Positions 8,916 to 19,000 of a stretch of 64,000 nucleotides of DNA are shown in pieces. Within the stretch, counting starts at the first letter, position 1. Each line of letters opens with the position of its first letter. A program made the position numbers and the translations under genes. Source of the DNA: DAIDKA01 sp036498905 (GTDB lineage: Bacteria > Pseudomonadota > Gammaproteobacteria > Steroidobacterales > Steroidobacteraceae). The notes below the pieces were generated by a model. It did not search any database. It was not told where the DNA came from and worked only from the letters and a program-made list of their open reading frames with translations. The stretch covers positions 124,001 to 188,000 of the forward strand of contig DASYER010000032.1 in assembly GCA_036498905.1 (NCBI GenBank), given 5' to 3'.

Positions 8916-9877
8916 GCCGCACGCACCTGATCCGCGCGCGTAACTGGGCGGCAGGTTGCCTGGCATGCGTCGCACTGTTCGGGGCGCCACTCGCGCACGC
9001 CGACATCTATTACCTGAATGTGGCCGGTCTGGGCGGTGAGCCGGACTACGAGCAGCATTTCGTGGCACAGGCGGCGGATCTGGATCGCATCAGCCGCGGC
9101 GGCGGCGCCACCTCGCACGTGGTCACGCTGTCCGGTCCGCAGGCCACACGCGAGCATCTGCAGCAGGCCTTCGTCGATATCGCGGGCCAGGCGCATGCGG
9201 ATGATGTGCTGGTCGTCACGCTCATCGGCCACGGATCCTTCGATGGGACGCAGTACAAATTCAACCTGCCGGGTCCGGACGTTTCGGCCGAGCAGCTCGC
9301 GACCTGGTGCGATCACGTCGCCGCCACGCGTCAGCTGATCATCAATACCTCCAGCGCCAGCGGCGGCTCGGTCAAGGCTCTGCAGCGCCACGATCGGGTC
9401 GTGATCGCCGCGACCAAGGCGGGCACCGAGAAGAATGCCACGGTGTTTGCGCGCTATTGGGTCGAGGCACTGCAGGATCCGGGGGCCGACACCGACAAGA
9501 ATCAGGTCATCACCGCCCTGGAGGCTTTCCAGTACGCCACCCGCAAGACCGCGGCGTTCTACGAAACGGAGAAACGTCTGGCCACCGAACATGCCGTGTT
9601 CGAGGAGGGCGGCAAGTCCGCCCCGGTGCGCGAGGCGGCGGCCGATGGCGATGCGGGACACATGCTGGCTGCCTTTGCTCTGGTGCGTTTGGGCGCCAGC
9701 TCGCAGGTGGCCACCGATCCGGCGAAGCTGGCGCTGCTGAAGCAGAAGGAGCAGCTGGAGCAGAAAGTCGACCTGCTCAAATATCAGCGCGCCGCGATGT
9801 CGCCGGAGGAGTACCGCAGTGCGCTGAGTCAGACGCTGGTCGCGCTCGCGAAAGTGCAGCAGGAGCTGGACAAGTGA
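8912..9877 (+). CDS. Caspase-like (C13/C14-fold) protein lacking the usual Cys
   Basis: The 321-residue protein has a signal peptide ending near AHA (residue 30). Its core resembles caspase/legumain-fold peptidases: VLVVTLIGHGSFDG carries the expected catalytic His at residue 107, and the next core strand, RQLIINTSSASGG, ends where such enzymes place the nucleophilic Cys. Here that position is Ser/Thr (residues 146-148), and the only Cys outside the signal peptide is in TWCD (residue 133). It could be a pseudopeptidase, or a variant using another nucleophile. A coiled-coil-like C-terminus (LLKQKEQLEQKVDLL) follows. It overlaps both neighbours by 4 nt, so co-translation with the vWA and gluzincin proteins is likely. 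Confidence 0.7.
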   Translation: MSRTHLIRARNWAAGCLACVALFGAPLAHADIYYLNVAGLGGEPDYEQHFVAQAADLDRISRGGGATSHVVTLSGPQATREHLQQAFVDIAGQAHADDVLVVTLIGHGSFDGTQYKFNLPGPDVSAEQLATWCDHVAATRQLIINTSSASGGSVKALQRHDRVVIAATKAGTEKNATVFARYWVEALQDPGADTDKNQVITALEAFQYATRKTAAFYETEKRLATEHAVFEEGGKSAPVREAAADGDAGHMLAAFALVRLGASSQVATDPAKLALLKQKEQLEQKVDLLKYQRAAMSPEEYRSALSQTLVALAKVQQELDK

Positions 9878-12099
9878 GCGCACGGCGCGCTGTGCCCGCA
9901 CTGCGCGCCATCGCAGTGGCCGGCCTGGCGCTGACGGCGACATCCGTGTGCCGCGCCGCCGCGCCGCCGGCCGAAGTACGTCAGTGTCTGCAGCAGCGCC
10001 TGCACGGGCAGGAGTCAGCGGCGCAGCAGTGCTTTCTGGGACTCACGCGTGCCACTGTCGCTTACTTGCGGGCGGAGGGTGCCTGGGGGCTCGCGGATTA
10101 CGATACCGCCAATAACGAGTTTCGCGCAGCCATCGCCCAGGCGGCCGGCAATGCCCTGTATCGCACCCGCTGGGGTGAACTGCTGCATGAGCGATTCAAC
10201 AATGTCGATGCGGTGGGGCTGTTCAACGAGGCGTTGCAGCGCGACCCGAAGGATGCACAGGCCATGCTGGGTCTGGCTCGGGTCAGCGCCGACGGCTTCG
10301 ACAACCAGGCGGTGAGCTGGGCCGGCAAGGCCTTGGCGGCTGATCCGAAACTGGCCGCGGCGCATGAGCTGCTCGCCAGTCTCGCGCTGGAGGACAATCA
10401 TCCGGAAGTTGCCACCAAGGAGGCAGATGCGGCGCTGGCCCTTGATCCGCAGTCATTGGATGCGCTCGCGATTCACGCGGTCATCGAAATCCTCGCCGAT
10501 CGTTCACCGGAGCAGTGGTGGGAGCGCCTGCACGCCATCAATCCCGTCTACGGTCAGGGCTACGCCCTTGCAGGGGAACAGCTGATACTCAATCGCCGCT
10601 ATGACGACGGCGTGGCGCTGTATCGCAAGGCCCTGGAGCTGTCACCGAAACTGTGGTCGGCGCGCTCACAGCTGGGCATCAACCTGATGCGCCTGGGGCA
10701 GGCCGATGAGGCCCGCCAGCAGCTGACGCAGTGCTACCAGAACGGCTACCGCAACGATGCGACGGTCAACAGCCTGCGCCTGCTGGATACGCTCAAGGAC
10801 TTCGCGACCTTCACGGACGCGACCACTGTGCTGAAATTGAGTCGCAAGGAATCGGATCTGCTCTATCCGTACATCCACGATGTGCTGACGCAGGCCATCA
10901 GCGACTACCAGAGCAAGTACCACATCAAGCTCGACGGGCCGGTGCAGGTCGAGGTGTATCCGGATCACGAAGACTTTGCGGTGCGCACCTTAGGGATGCC
11001 GGGACTGGGGGCGCTGGGCGTGACCTTCGGCCAGGTCGTCGCGATGGACAGTCCGTCGGGACGCAAGCCCGGCGAGTTCCACTGGGCCAGCACCCTGCGC
11101 CATGAGATGAGCCACGTGTACATTCTCAAGGCCACGCACCACCGTGTGCCGCGCTGGTTTACCGAGGGACTGGCGGTGCATGAGGAGACCGAGGCCTCTC
11201 CGGAATGGGGCGACTCCATCACGCCGGACATCATCGTCGCACTGCGTGATCACAAGCTGCTGCCGGTTGCCGACCTGGATCGTGGCTTCATCCATCCGGA
11301 GTACGAAAGCCAGGTACTGGTGTCGTACTTCGAAGCCGGACGCATATGCGACTACATCCAGGATCACTGGGGCCTGCAGAAGTTGCTCGACCTGGTCCAG
11401 CAATTCGCGATTCCGCGCAGCACACCTGATGCCATCAAGACGGTATTGGGGATGGAGCCCGCTGCTTTCGATATGCAGTTCCAGGCCTGGCTGTATCAGG
11501 ACACTGCGGCGCTGGTCGCCGGCTTTGACGGCTGGCACAAGCAGTTGGAGGAACTGGTGGCGGCCGCGCGCGCCAAGCACTACGACGATGTGATGGCCCA
11601 TGCGGATGCCGTGATCGCGCTGTACCCGGACTATGTGTATGCCGGCAATGCCTACCAGCTGCTGGCCGAGGCGGCGCTGGCGAAGAACAATGCCGCGGTC
11701 GCGAGCAAGGCGCTGCTGCGTTACGTTCAGCACCGCGGTCGCGAGCCGGCATCCCTCGAACAACTCGCAAAACTGCAGCAGGACGCGGGCGACAAACCGG
11801 CGGCCATTGCGACCCTGAAGAAGATCAACCTGATCGATCCGATGTTCGATGTGGACTCGCACCGTCATCTGGGCGATCTGCTGATGGATAGCCGCGACTT
11901 CGGTGGCGCGCGCCGCGAGTTCAGCGCGGTGCTGGCGCTGCATCCCTTGGACAAGGCGCAGGCCAACTTCGATCTTGCGCGCGCCTGCCACGCCGCAGGC
12001 GATGCCGAGTGCGCGATGAACGCAGTGCTCGCATCCCTGGAAGTCGCTCCCGATTTCCGACCCGCGCAAAAGCTGCTGCTGGAACTTACTGGTCAATAA
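9874..12099 (+). CDS. TPR protein with gluzincin (MA-clan) metallopeptidase domain
   Basis: The 741-residue protein starts with GTG at 9874, overlapping the previous stop (GTGA). A long extension of this frame to 9307 lies inside the preceding gene and is not coding. A signal peptide (AIAVAGLALTATSVCRA) leads to several tetratricopeptide repeats between about residues 70 and 310. A zinc-peptidase motif HEMSH follows at 410-414, with a likely third ligand in WFTEGLAVHEE (Glu near 431), and then more TPRs to the C-terminus. HExxH plus downstream Glu is the gluzincin signature, so this is probably an active periplasmic metallopeptidase. It pairs with a caspase-like protein in an operon with MoxR and vWA genes. 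The substrate is unknown. Confidence 0.85.
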   Translation: MSARRAVPALRAIAVAGLALTATSVCRAAAPPAEVRQCLQQRLHGQESAAQQCFLGLTRATVAYLRAEGAWGLADYDTANNEFRAAIAQAAGNALYRTRWGELLHERFNNVDAVGLFNEALQRDPKDAQAMLGLARVSADGFDNQAVSWAGKALAADPKLAAAHELLASLALEDNHPEVATKEADAALALDPQSLDALAIHAVIEILADRSPEQWWERLHAINPVYGQGYALAGEQLILNRRYDDGVALYRKALELSPKLWSARSQLGINLMRLGQADEARQQLTQCYQNGYRNDATVNSLRLLDTLKDFATFTDATTVLKLSRKESDLLYPYIHDVLTQAISDYQSKYHIKLDGPVQVEVYPDHEDFAVRTLGMPGLGALGVTFGQVVAMDSPSGRKPGEFHWASTLRHEMSHVYILKATHHRVPRWFTEGLAVHEETEASPEWGDSITPDIIVALRDHKLLPVADLDRGFIHPEYESQVLVSYFEAGRICDYIQDHWGLQKLLDLVQQFAIPRSTPDAIKTVLGMEPAAFDMQFQAWLYQDTAALVAGFDGWHKQLEELVAAARAKHYDDVMAHADAVIALYPDYVYAGNAYQLLAEAALAKNNAAVASKALLRYVQHRGREPASLEQLAKLQQDAGDKPAAIATLKKINLIDPMFDVDSHRHLGDLLMDSRDFGGARREFSAVLALHPLDKAQANFDLARACHAAGDAECAMNAVLASLEVAPDFRPAQKLLLELTGQ

Positions 12100-12116
12100 C
12101 CGCAAAGAGAATACGC

Positions 12117-13136
12117 ATGACGCAAACGGACATTTCGAGCCTGGATGCCACGGCGCTAGCGGCGCGCGTGGAGCGGTTCAGGGCGGTACGTGAAGAAATC
12201 CTACGTCAGGTCGGCCAGGTCATCGTCGGCCAGGACGAAGTCCTGGACCAGATCCTCACGGCTCTGCTGGTCGGCGGACACTGCCTGATCACGGGCCTGC
12301 CGGGCACCGCCAAGACCCTCATGGTGCGCACCATCGCGCAAACCTTAGGGCTCGCCTTCAGCCGTATCCAGTTCACGCCCGACCTGATGCCGGCGGACAT
12401 CACGGGCACCGATATCATCGAGGACGATGAAACGACCGGACGGCGACGCTGGACATTCGCGCCGGGTCCGCTGTTCGGCAATATCGTGCTGGCGGATGAG
12501 ATCAACCGCACGCCACCCAAGACACAGTCGGCATTGCTGGAAGCCATGCAGGAACACTCCTGCACCGTGCGGGGCACTCTGCATCAGCTGCCCGCCCCGT
12601 TCTTTGTCCTGGCGACGCAGAATCCGATCGAGCTTGAGGGAACCTATCCGCTGCCCGAAGCGCAGCTTGACCGCTTCTTGTTCAACACGGTGCTGGACTA
12701 TCTGGGCCTTGAGCACGAACTGCAGGTGATTACCCGCACCACCGGTACCCAGTCGGCGAATGTGGCCGCAGTCACCACTGCGGCCGAGCTTCTGGAATTC
12801 CAGCAGCTCATCCGCATGGTGCCGGTCAGCGATGAGGTCGCGCGCCATGTCGTGCGCCTGGTGCGCGCCACGCGTTTCAAATCGCAGGAGGCGCCGGAGA
12901 TCATCCGTCGCTACGTCAACTATGGCGCGAGCGTGCGTGCAGCGCAGTTCATCGTCCTGGCGGCCAAGGCGCGGGCACTGGCCCGGGGTCGCTACCATGT
13001 CGATTTCGACGACGTCGATGCGTACGTACTGCCGGTATTGCGTCATCGCATCCTGCTGAACTTCCACGCGCAGTCCGATCGGGTCGAGGCCGATGAGATC
13101 TTGAGCCAGATGCTCGCGCAGCTACCGCGCACTTAA
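12117..13136 (+). CDS. MoxR-family AAA+ ATPase
   Basis: The 339-residue protein has a Walker A motif GLPGTAKT (residues 60-67), Walker B LADEINR (Asp127-Glu128), a sensor region FFVLATQNPIELEGTYPLPEAQLDRF and the C-terminal AAA lid. This is the classical MoxR layout. MoxR ATPases act with vWA proteins as chaperones or metal-insertion and activation machines, as in methanol dehydrogenase or the RavA-ViaA pair. The ATG at 12117 sits 17 nt after the previous stop, behind a purine-rich AAAGAGA, and the DUF58 gene follows after 9 nt. It is the only cytosolic ATPase of the operon and presumably powers it. Confidence 0.95.
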   Translation: MTQTDISSLDATALAARVERFRAVREEILRQVGQVIVGQDEVLDQILTALLVGGHCLITGLPGTAKTLMVRTIAQTLGLAFSRIQFTPDLMPADITGTDIIEDDETTGRRRWTFAPGPLFGNIVLADEINRTPPKTQSALLEAMQEHSCTVRGTLHQLPAPFFVLATQNPIELEGTYPLPEAQLDRFLFNTVLDYLGLEHELQVITRTTGTQSANVAAVTTAAELLEFQQLIRMVPVSDEVARHVVRLVRATRFKSQEAPEIIRRYVNYGASVRAAQFIVLAAKARALARGRYHVDFDDVDAYVLPVLRHRILLNFHAQSDRVEADEILSQMLAQLPRT

Positions 13137-13145
13137 AGGGGTTTT

Positions 13146-14033
13146 GTGCAAAACCTGCTCGATCCCGCCGTGTTGAACGCCATCTCCGGACTGGACCTGG
13201 TGGCTGCAACCGTGGTCGACGGATTCGTGGCCGGGCTGCATCGTTCGGCGGACTTCGGCTTCAGTCAGGAATTCGCCGAGTACCGCGCGTACGCCGAGGG
13301 CGATGACCTGCGGCATGTGGATTGGAACGTCTACGCCCGCTCGGATCGCACCTATATCAAGCTTTTCGATGGCGAGACGAACAGTCAGCTGATGCTGCTG
13401 GTGGATGCCAGCAGCTCCATGGGCTTTGCCTCACATTCGGTCTCCAAGCTGGCGTATGTGCGATTCATCGCCGCAGCACTCGCGTACCTGGCGACGCGTC
13501 GGCAGCGCGATGCGACCGGGCTGGTCGTCTTCGGCGACACGGTACGCGATTTCGTGCCCCCGGCCTCGCGCCAGGGACATCTGCAGCGCCTGCTCGCATC
13601 CTTGATGCAGGCGCAGCCGCAGGCGAATACTTCCTATGCCGCACCGCTGACGCATCTGCAGGCCTTTTTGCGCCGGCGCGGCATGGTGGTCGTGATGTCG
13701 GATTTCTATGCGCCGCCTGCCGATATCGTCAAGGCTGTTACGCCGCTGCGCATCCACGGCAATGAAGTGGTGCTGTTCCAGGTACTGGATCCACAGGAGC
13801 TGCGCCCCACCGTAGAGGGCTCCTCCACGCTCATCGACCTGGAGAGCGGGGCCCGGCTTGAGGTATCGGAGGACTACGTGCAGGGTCGCTACCGCGAGCG
13901 TATCGATGCGCATGTCGCGGATCTGGAGCGTGAGGCGCGCCGCGCCGGTATCGGCTATCACCTGCTGCAGACCGACCAGCCGCTGGATCAGGCCCTGCTG
14001 CAGTACCTGCGGCTGCGCACGGGGCGGGACTGA
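13146..14033 (+). CDS. DUF58 (vWA-like) protein
   Basis: The 295-residue protein has the DUF58 hallmark region GFSQEFAEYRAYAEGDDLRHVDW, then a vWA metal site DASSS beginning at Asp87. DUF58 proteins are the standard partner of MoxR ATPases and may act as adaptors or substrates. No membrane helix is visible, so it should be cytosolic. The GTG start at 13146 has an AGGGG 5-9 nt upstream. Its stop shares one base with the next start (TGATG), which favours coupled translation with the BatA-like gene. Confidence 0.92.
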   Translation: MQNLLDPAVLNAISGLDLVAATVVDGFVAGLHRSADFGFSQEFAEYRAYAEGDDLRHVDWNVYARSDRTYIKLFDGETNSQLMLLVDASSSMGFASHSVSKLAYVRFIAAALAYLATRRQRDATGLVVFGDTVRDFVPPASRQGHLQRLLASLMQAQPQANTSYAAPLTHLQAFLRRRGMVVVMSDFYAPPADIVKAVTPLRIHGNEVVLFQVLDPQELRPTVEGSSTLIDLESGARLEVSEDYVQGRYRERIDAHVADLEREARRAGIGYHLLQTDQPLDQALLQYLRLRTGRD

Positions 14034-16060
14034 TGGGCTGGCTGGCACCAGGATTCCTGCTCGGGGCGTTGGCCATCGCCGTACCGGTGTGGCTGCACCT
14101 GCTCAAGCGCAGCGCGAGCCCGCCGCGTCAGTTCAGCTCATTGATGCTGTTCGAACCGCAGCTGCGCAGTACCACACGCCGTCGCAGGATCGATCACTGG
14201 TTGTTGCTGCTGCTGCGGATCGCGATCTTGCTGCTGGTGGCCGCCGCCTTCGCCGAACCCTACGTGCGCGGTCATCTGCCGGGCACTGCGCCCGAGAAGC
14301 TGCTGGTGCTGGTGGTGGACGACTCCTTCAGTATGCGTGTCGGCACGCGCCTGGAGGATGCACGGCGCGCGGCGTTGGCCATCGTCGCGGCCAAGCCCCT
14401 GAACACGCAGGCGCAGGTGGTGGCCTTGGGCGCGCGGGCCGAGGCCCTGACCGAGCAGGTGCAGGATGCGGGCGTCCTCAGCGCCGCACTGCGCGGCATC
14501 ACCGCCACGGACGCGCGCGGGAGCTTCGGATTGCTGACCAGCATGGCGCGCACGCTCGCGGCGGGTACCCACATGCCCATCGAGCTGCATCTGTTCAGTG
14601 ACATGCAGGCCACTGGCCTGCCGCCGGATTTCAACGAACTGCGTCTGCCGCCGAGCGTGAAGCTGGTACTGCATTCGGTTGGCGTCGCGACGACGCCAAA
14701 CTGGACCGTGGAGAGCGTCACGGCTCCGGCTCAGGTGTGGGACCCGAGCAAGATACGGATTATCGCGACGGTGGCCGGATTTGGTACACCCGCCGCCACG
14801 CGCACCGTCACTTTATCGATCAATGGGAAACCCGCCGGCAGCCAGAGCCTCAAGGTACCAGCCGCCGGTCGCGCCTCGGTGGTGTTCGCCGGGCCGGATA
14901 TTCCCTATGGATTGGTGCGCACGAGTGTCCAGATCGATGGTGCCGACGGGCTTAGCGCCGATGACCGCTATGATTTTGTGATCCAGCGTAGTGAGCGCGT
15001 GCACGGCCTGTTCGTGCATCAGGGCTCGGACAGCTCCACGGGTCTGTACTTCCGCTCGGCGCTGGAATCCGCGGCCGACGCCGCGGTGGTGCTGGATGAG
15101 GTCACCCCGGAGCAGTTGCGCGGCCGCGATCTGTCGACTTATGCATTCATCGTACTGTCAGATGTCGCGGGTCTGTCGCCGGCAGTCGAAGCGCGCGTGA
15201 CCAACTGGGTCAAGGCCGGCGGACGTGCTCTGCTCAGCGCGGGCACGGCAGCGGCCCAGCAACGGCGCCTCGCGGTATTTGATGCACCGGTTGTCGGTTC
15301 ACATGATTACACCCGCGATGACAACCGTTTCAGCTCCGTCGCGAGCGTCGACGATGCCTACGCACCGGCGGGCACTCTGCAGGGGTGGCTGGGAATAAAA
15401 GTGTTCTACGTGACTCGCGTCGAGGCACCACAGGCACAGGTCGCCCTACGACTCGCCGATCAGACCCCGCTGCTGCTGGAGAAACCCCTCGGCAAGGGAC
15501 GCGTGGTGCTGTTTGCCTCCGGGTTCGACCGGCTGACCACGGACCTTCCCCTGCACCCGCAGTTCGTCGCATTCGTGGATCGTCTCGCGAGTTACCTGAG
15601 CGGACGCGCCAGTCGCCTCAGCGCCCTGAGCGTGGGGGATTCGATTGATCTGCGCCCGGACCCGGCCGTGCGCGGCAGCGCCGATGTGCTCGCGCCTGAC
15701 GGGACGCATCCGCTGAGTCTGCGCGAGGCCGCCCGGGTGCGCAGCTGGCCATTGCCGGCATCCGGCTTCTATACCCTCACGCTGGCCGATTCACGGCATG
15801 ACCTGGTGGCCGCCAATGCGTCGCGCCTGGAGTCCGATCTTGCCCAGGCCAGTGCTGATAAGCTTAAGCTCTGGCAGGCAACCAGCGCCGGCCCGCCGGC
15901 CGACGCTGTCCCGACCGTGGCGGGCGGCGCGCCGCCGGTGGCCAGCGAGGAATCACTGCACAACCTGTGGTGGTACGCTATGTGCCTGCTGTTCGTGGCA
16001 GTAATCGCCGAGTCGGTACTGGCCAGCCGGTACCTCAACACGCTGCGGGAATCCTCATGA
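14033..16060 (+). CDS. BatA-like membrane protein with vWA domain
   Basis: The 675-residue protein begins with the BatA N-terminal domain: a helix at residues 5-22 and WLHLLKRS, a second helix near 60-78, then a vWA domain with DDSFS at residues 96-100. A beta-rich periplasmic region and an amidotransferase-like segment (FIVLSDVAGL, VNWVKAGGRALLSAG) follow, and a C-terminal helix ends at LWWYAMCLLFVAVIAESVLA. BatA and BatB-like proteins anchor MoxR systems in the membrane. Domain order is very close to the vWA/GATase-like protein at 6654, which suggests an old duplication within the operon. It overlaps the DUF4175 gene by 4 nt. Confidence 0.88.
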   Translation: MGWLAPGFLLGALAIAVPVWLHLLKRSASPPRQFSSLMLFEPQLRSTTRRRRIDHWLLLLLRIAILLLVAAAFAEPYVRGHLPGTAPEKLLVLVVDDSFSMRVGTRLEDARRAALAIVAAKPLNTQAQVVALGARAEALTEQVQDAGVLSAALRGITATDARGSFGLLTSMARTLAAGTHMPIELHLFSDMQATGLPPDFNELRLPPSVKLVLHSVGVATTPNWTVESVTAPAQVWDPSKIRIIATVAGFGTPAATRTVTLSINGKPAGSQSLKVPAAGRASVVFAGPDIPYGLVRTSVQIDGADGLSADDRYDFVIQRSERVHGLFVHQGSDSSTGLYFRSALESAADAAVVLDEVTPEQLRGRDLSTYAFIVLSDVAGLSPAVEARVTNWVKAGGRALLSAGTAAAQQRRLAVFDAPVVGSHDYTRDDNRFSSVASVDDAYAPAGTLQGWLGIKVFYVTRVEAPQAQVALRLADQTPLLLEKPLGKGRVVLFASGFDRLTTDLPLHPQFVAFVDRLASYLSGRASRLSALSVGDSIDLRPDPAVRGSADVLAPDGTHPLSLREAARVRSWPLPASGFYTLTLADSRHDLVAANASRLESDLAQASADKLKLWQATSAGPPADAVPTVAGGAPPVASEESLHNLWWYAMCLLFVAVIAESVLASRYLNTLRESS

Positions 16061-19000
16061 AGCCGAGCGAGGAACTGCGGGAATACGTCAAGCGCCTGCA
16101 TACGCGGCTGCGCCTCGGTGCCATCGCGCGCGGCGCTGCGATCGTGTGTGGCATTGCGTTGGGTCTGACCCCGCTGTTGGTCATCTTCGCCAATCAGTTC
16201 GCCTTCTCCTCTGCCAGCGTTCACGGCTCGCGCGCGGTGCTGTTGCTGGCGCTGGCCGCCGGCGCGTTGGTGGGCCTGGCCATTCCGTTGTGGCGCCTGA
16301 ACCGGCTGCGGGTGATTCATCGGGCCGAATCCAGCTTTCCGCAGTTCCAGGAGCGACTACGCACCTTCGTCGAAGGCGATGACAAGGAGGCGGCGGCCGG
16401 GCGTGCATCGGTCCAAAACGCCTTTGGCGAACTGCTGGCGGCCGACACGCTGCGCGTGGCCCATACCGCGACGCCCACATCGCTGGTGTCCACCACGCTG
16501 CTGGCGGGACTCGTCAGCTGTGGTCTGGTGTGCGTAGGCCTTCTGGTGTGGTTGATTCGCGCAGGTCCAGGTTACATGGGCTATGGCGCCGCGCTGCTGT
16601 GGTCGGTACCGCGTGGCGGACCTATATACGAACTTCACGTCGCGCCCGGTGACACGACCGTGCGGCGACATTCTGATCTGCTCGTGACCGCAGGTCTGGT
16701 GGGCATGACCACGCGGGACGTACGCCTGCATGTGCGTATCGGAAATGCCGCGTGGCAGCAGGTCACGATGCAGCCGCAACCGCAATCAGGTGGCTTCCGC
16801 TACCTGTTGTCTGCGTTACCGGATAAGGCCGAATACTACGTCGAGGCGGGGCCGCTCGAATCGGCGCACTTCAATGCGCGCGTGGCTGACATCGCGCAGG
16901 TGCGGAAAATCCAGGTGACCTATCACTACCCGACCTGGACGCAGTTGCCGGATCGCACCGATGAACACGGTGGTGATCTGCGCGCCGTGCAGGGCACTCA
17001 TGCGGAGCTTTCAATCTCGACCGATCAGCCGCTGGTGCATGGCGTGCTGATGCTGGATGACGGCCACGAGCTGCCGCTGGTCGCAGGTCCTGGCAACACC
17101 TACCGCGTCACCGTGCCGCTGGAGAAGGACGGGGCCTATCACCTGACGACGATGGACCTTGCGCACGCCACGCGCATCACCGAGGACTATTTCATCGAGG
17201 CCAGTGAGCCCAATGCGCCGCAGGTGGCCATCGTGAAGCCGGGCGGTGACTACCGCGCCAGTCCGATCGAGGAGGTCAGCATCAATGCACAGGCGGCCGA
17301 TGATTTCGGCCTGCGTGAGTTCGCGCTGCACTACTCGGTGAACGGCGGACCGGATCAGAAGATCAATCTGCTGCCGCATGCCGGAACGTTGCAGGCCCGA
17401 GGCGGGGCCGTCATCAGTCTGGAGGGCATGAAGCTGGTGCCGGGCGATCTCGTCAGCGTCTACGCCGAAGCGGCAGACGCGCGCGCCCAGTCGCGCTCAC
17501 AAATGGTATTCGTGCAGGCGGATCCCTACGAACGTGAGTTCTCGCAGTCCCAGCAGGCCGGCGGCGGCGGTGGGGGCGGTGGCGGCGGCGCCAATGATCA
17601 GACGGATATTTCGCGCCGCGAAAAGGAGATCATCGCCGGCACCTTTGCCCAGGTCGATGGTCGTGCGGCGGCGGCGCGTCAGGCCGAGCAGGCGAAGTTT
17701 CTATCCGATGTGCAGACCACGCTGCACGGTCAGGCGATGTCACTGAGCGGCCGGCTGCAGATGCGCGCGCTCACCGATGCCAATGAGCAGTTCGGCAGTT
17801 TTGAAAAGGAGATGACTGCGGCGGCCGAAGCGATGACTCCGGCGGCCACAAAGCTGGCCCAGTTGCAGTGGCGCGAAGCGCTGCCCGATGAACAGAAGGC
17901 CCTGCAGCATCTGCTGCGTGCCGAAGCTACGTTCCGCCAGATTCAGGTTGCCTTCGGCAGCGCGGGTGGTGGTGGCGGGGGCGGCAGCATGGGCCAGGAC
18001 CTGGCGAGTCTTTCTGATCTGGAACTGGACACCCAGAAGAATCAATACGAGACGGCGCAGTCGGCGTCACCTGCGCAGCAACGCAACCAGCAGATTGACG
18101 ACGCGCTGCGCAAGCTCGATGAGCTGGCCCGCAAGCAGGAAGCACTCGCGCAGGAACATCCCAATGCCGCTGATGCCGCCAGTGAGCGCTGGCAGCAGGA
18201 AATGCTGCGCCGACAGGCCGAGGAACTGCAGCGACAGTTGGAGCAGCTGGCACGCAACGGACAGTCCGGTTCGCAGTCCGGCTCACAGTCCGGTCAATCA
18301 GGCCAATCAGGTCAGTCGGGTCAGTCTGGAAAATCAGGGACCCAGGCGGGCCAGTCCGGCGGTCGTGCGGGGCGTGAGAATGCCGGCAAAGGCCAGGGCG
18401 ATACGGATGCAGCTGCCAACACCATTCGCCAGGCGATGAATCGATTGCGCGAGGCGCAGGAATCGATGCGCCGTGCCGTCGATCAGCGTGATACCGCCGG
18501 TGCGCGGCGCGCTGCCGAAGGGTTGCGCGATGCCATGGCTGCATTGGGCGGGCTGCAGCGCAACGATTCGTCCAACCAGGTGGACGAGCTCGGCAAGAAG
18601 GCGCAGCAGCTGGCCAGTCGCGCCCGACAGCAGCAGGATCAGCTCAACGACATGATCGCTCATCCGCTCAGCACCGGCCGCGGGGGCCGTCCGCAGCCGA
18701 CACCGGACTCGATGATCAATGCACGGCAGCAGCTGGCCGATGATGTGGGCCGCCTGCAGCAGTCCTTGCGTGATGCGGAACGCGAGGCGATCAAAGGCAA
18801 TCGCGAGGCGGCGTCCAAGTTGCGTGATTCATTGAGTAATCTTGACGAGTCTGATGTGCAGACCCGCCTGCAGCGCAGCGCCGATCTCATGCGCCGGGGT
18901 TATAACCCTGCCGCGGACTCCTCGGAGAGCGACATCCCCGACGCATTGGCGCGCTTGGGTGAGTCGGTGCGCCAAGCCGCACGCGCGTCCGGCAATGGGC

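Noticed and set aside
9307..9873. 189-codon N-terminal extension of the TPR-gluzincin protein
   Set aside because: It lies inside the caspase-like gene in another frame and is Gly/Arg-rich. The signal peptide starts at the GTG 9874.
10990..12105. 371-codon frame antisense to the TPR-gluzincin gene
   Set aside because: It has no family signature and its composition is that of a reversed high-GC coding strand. The sense gene has clear motifs.
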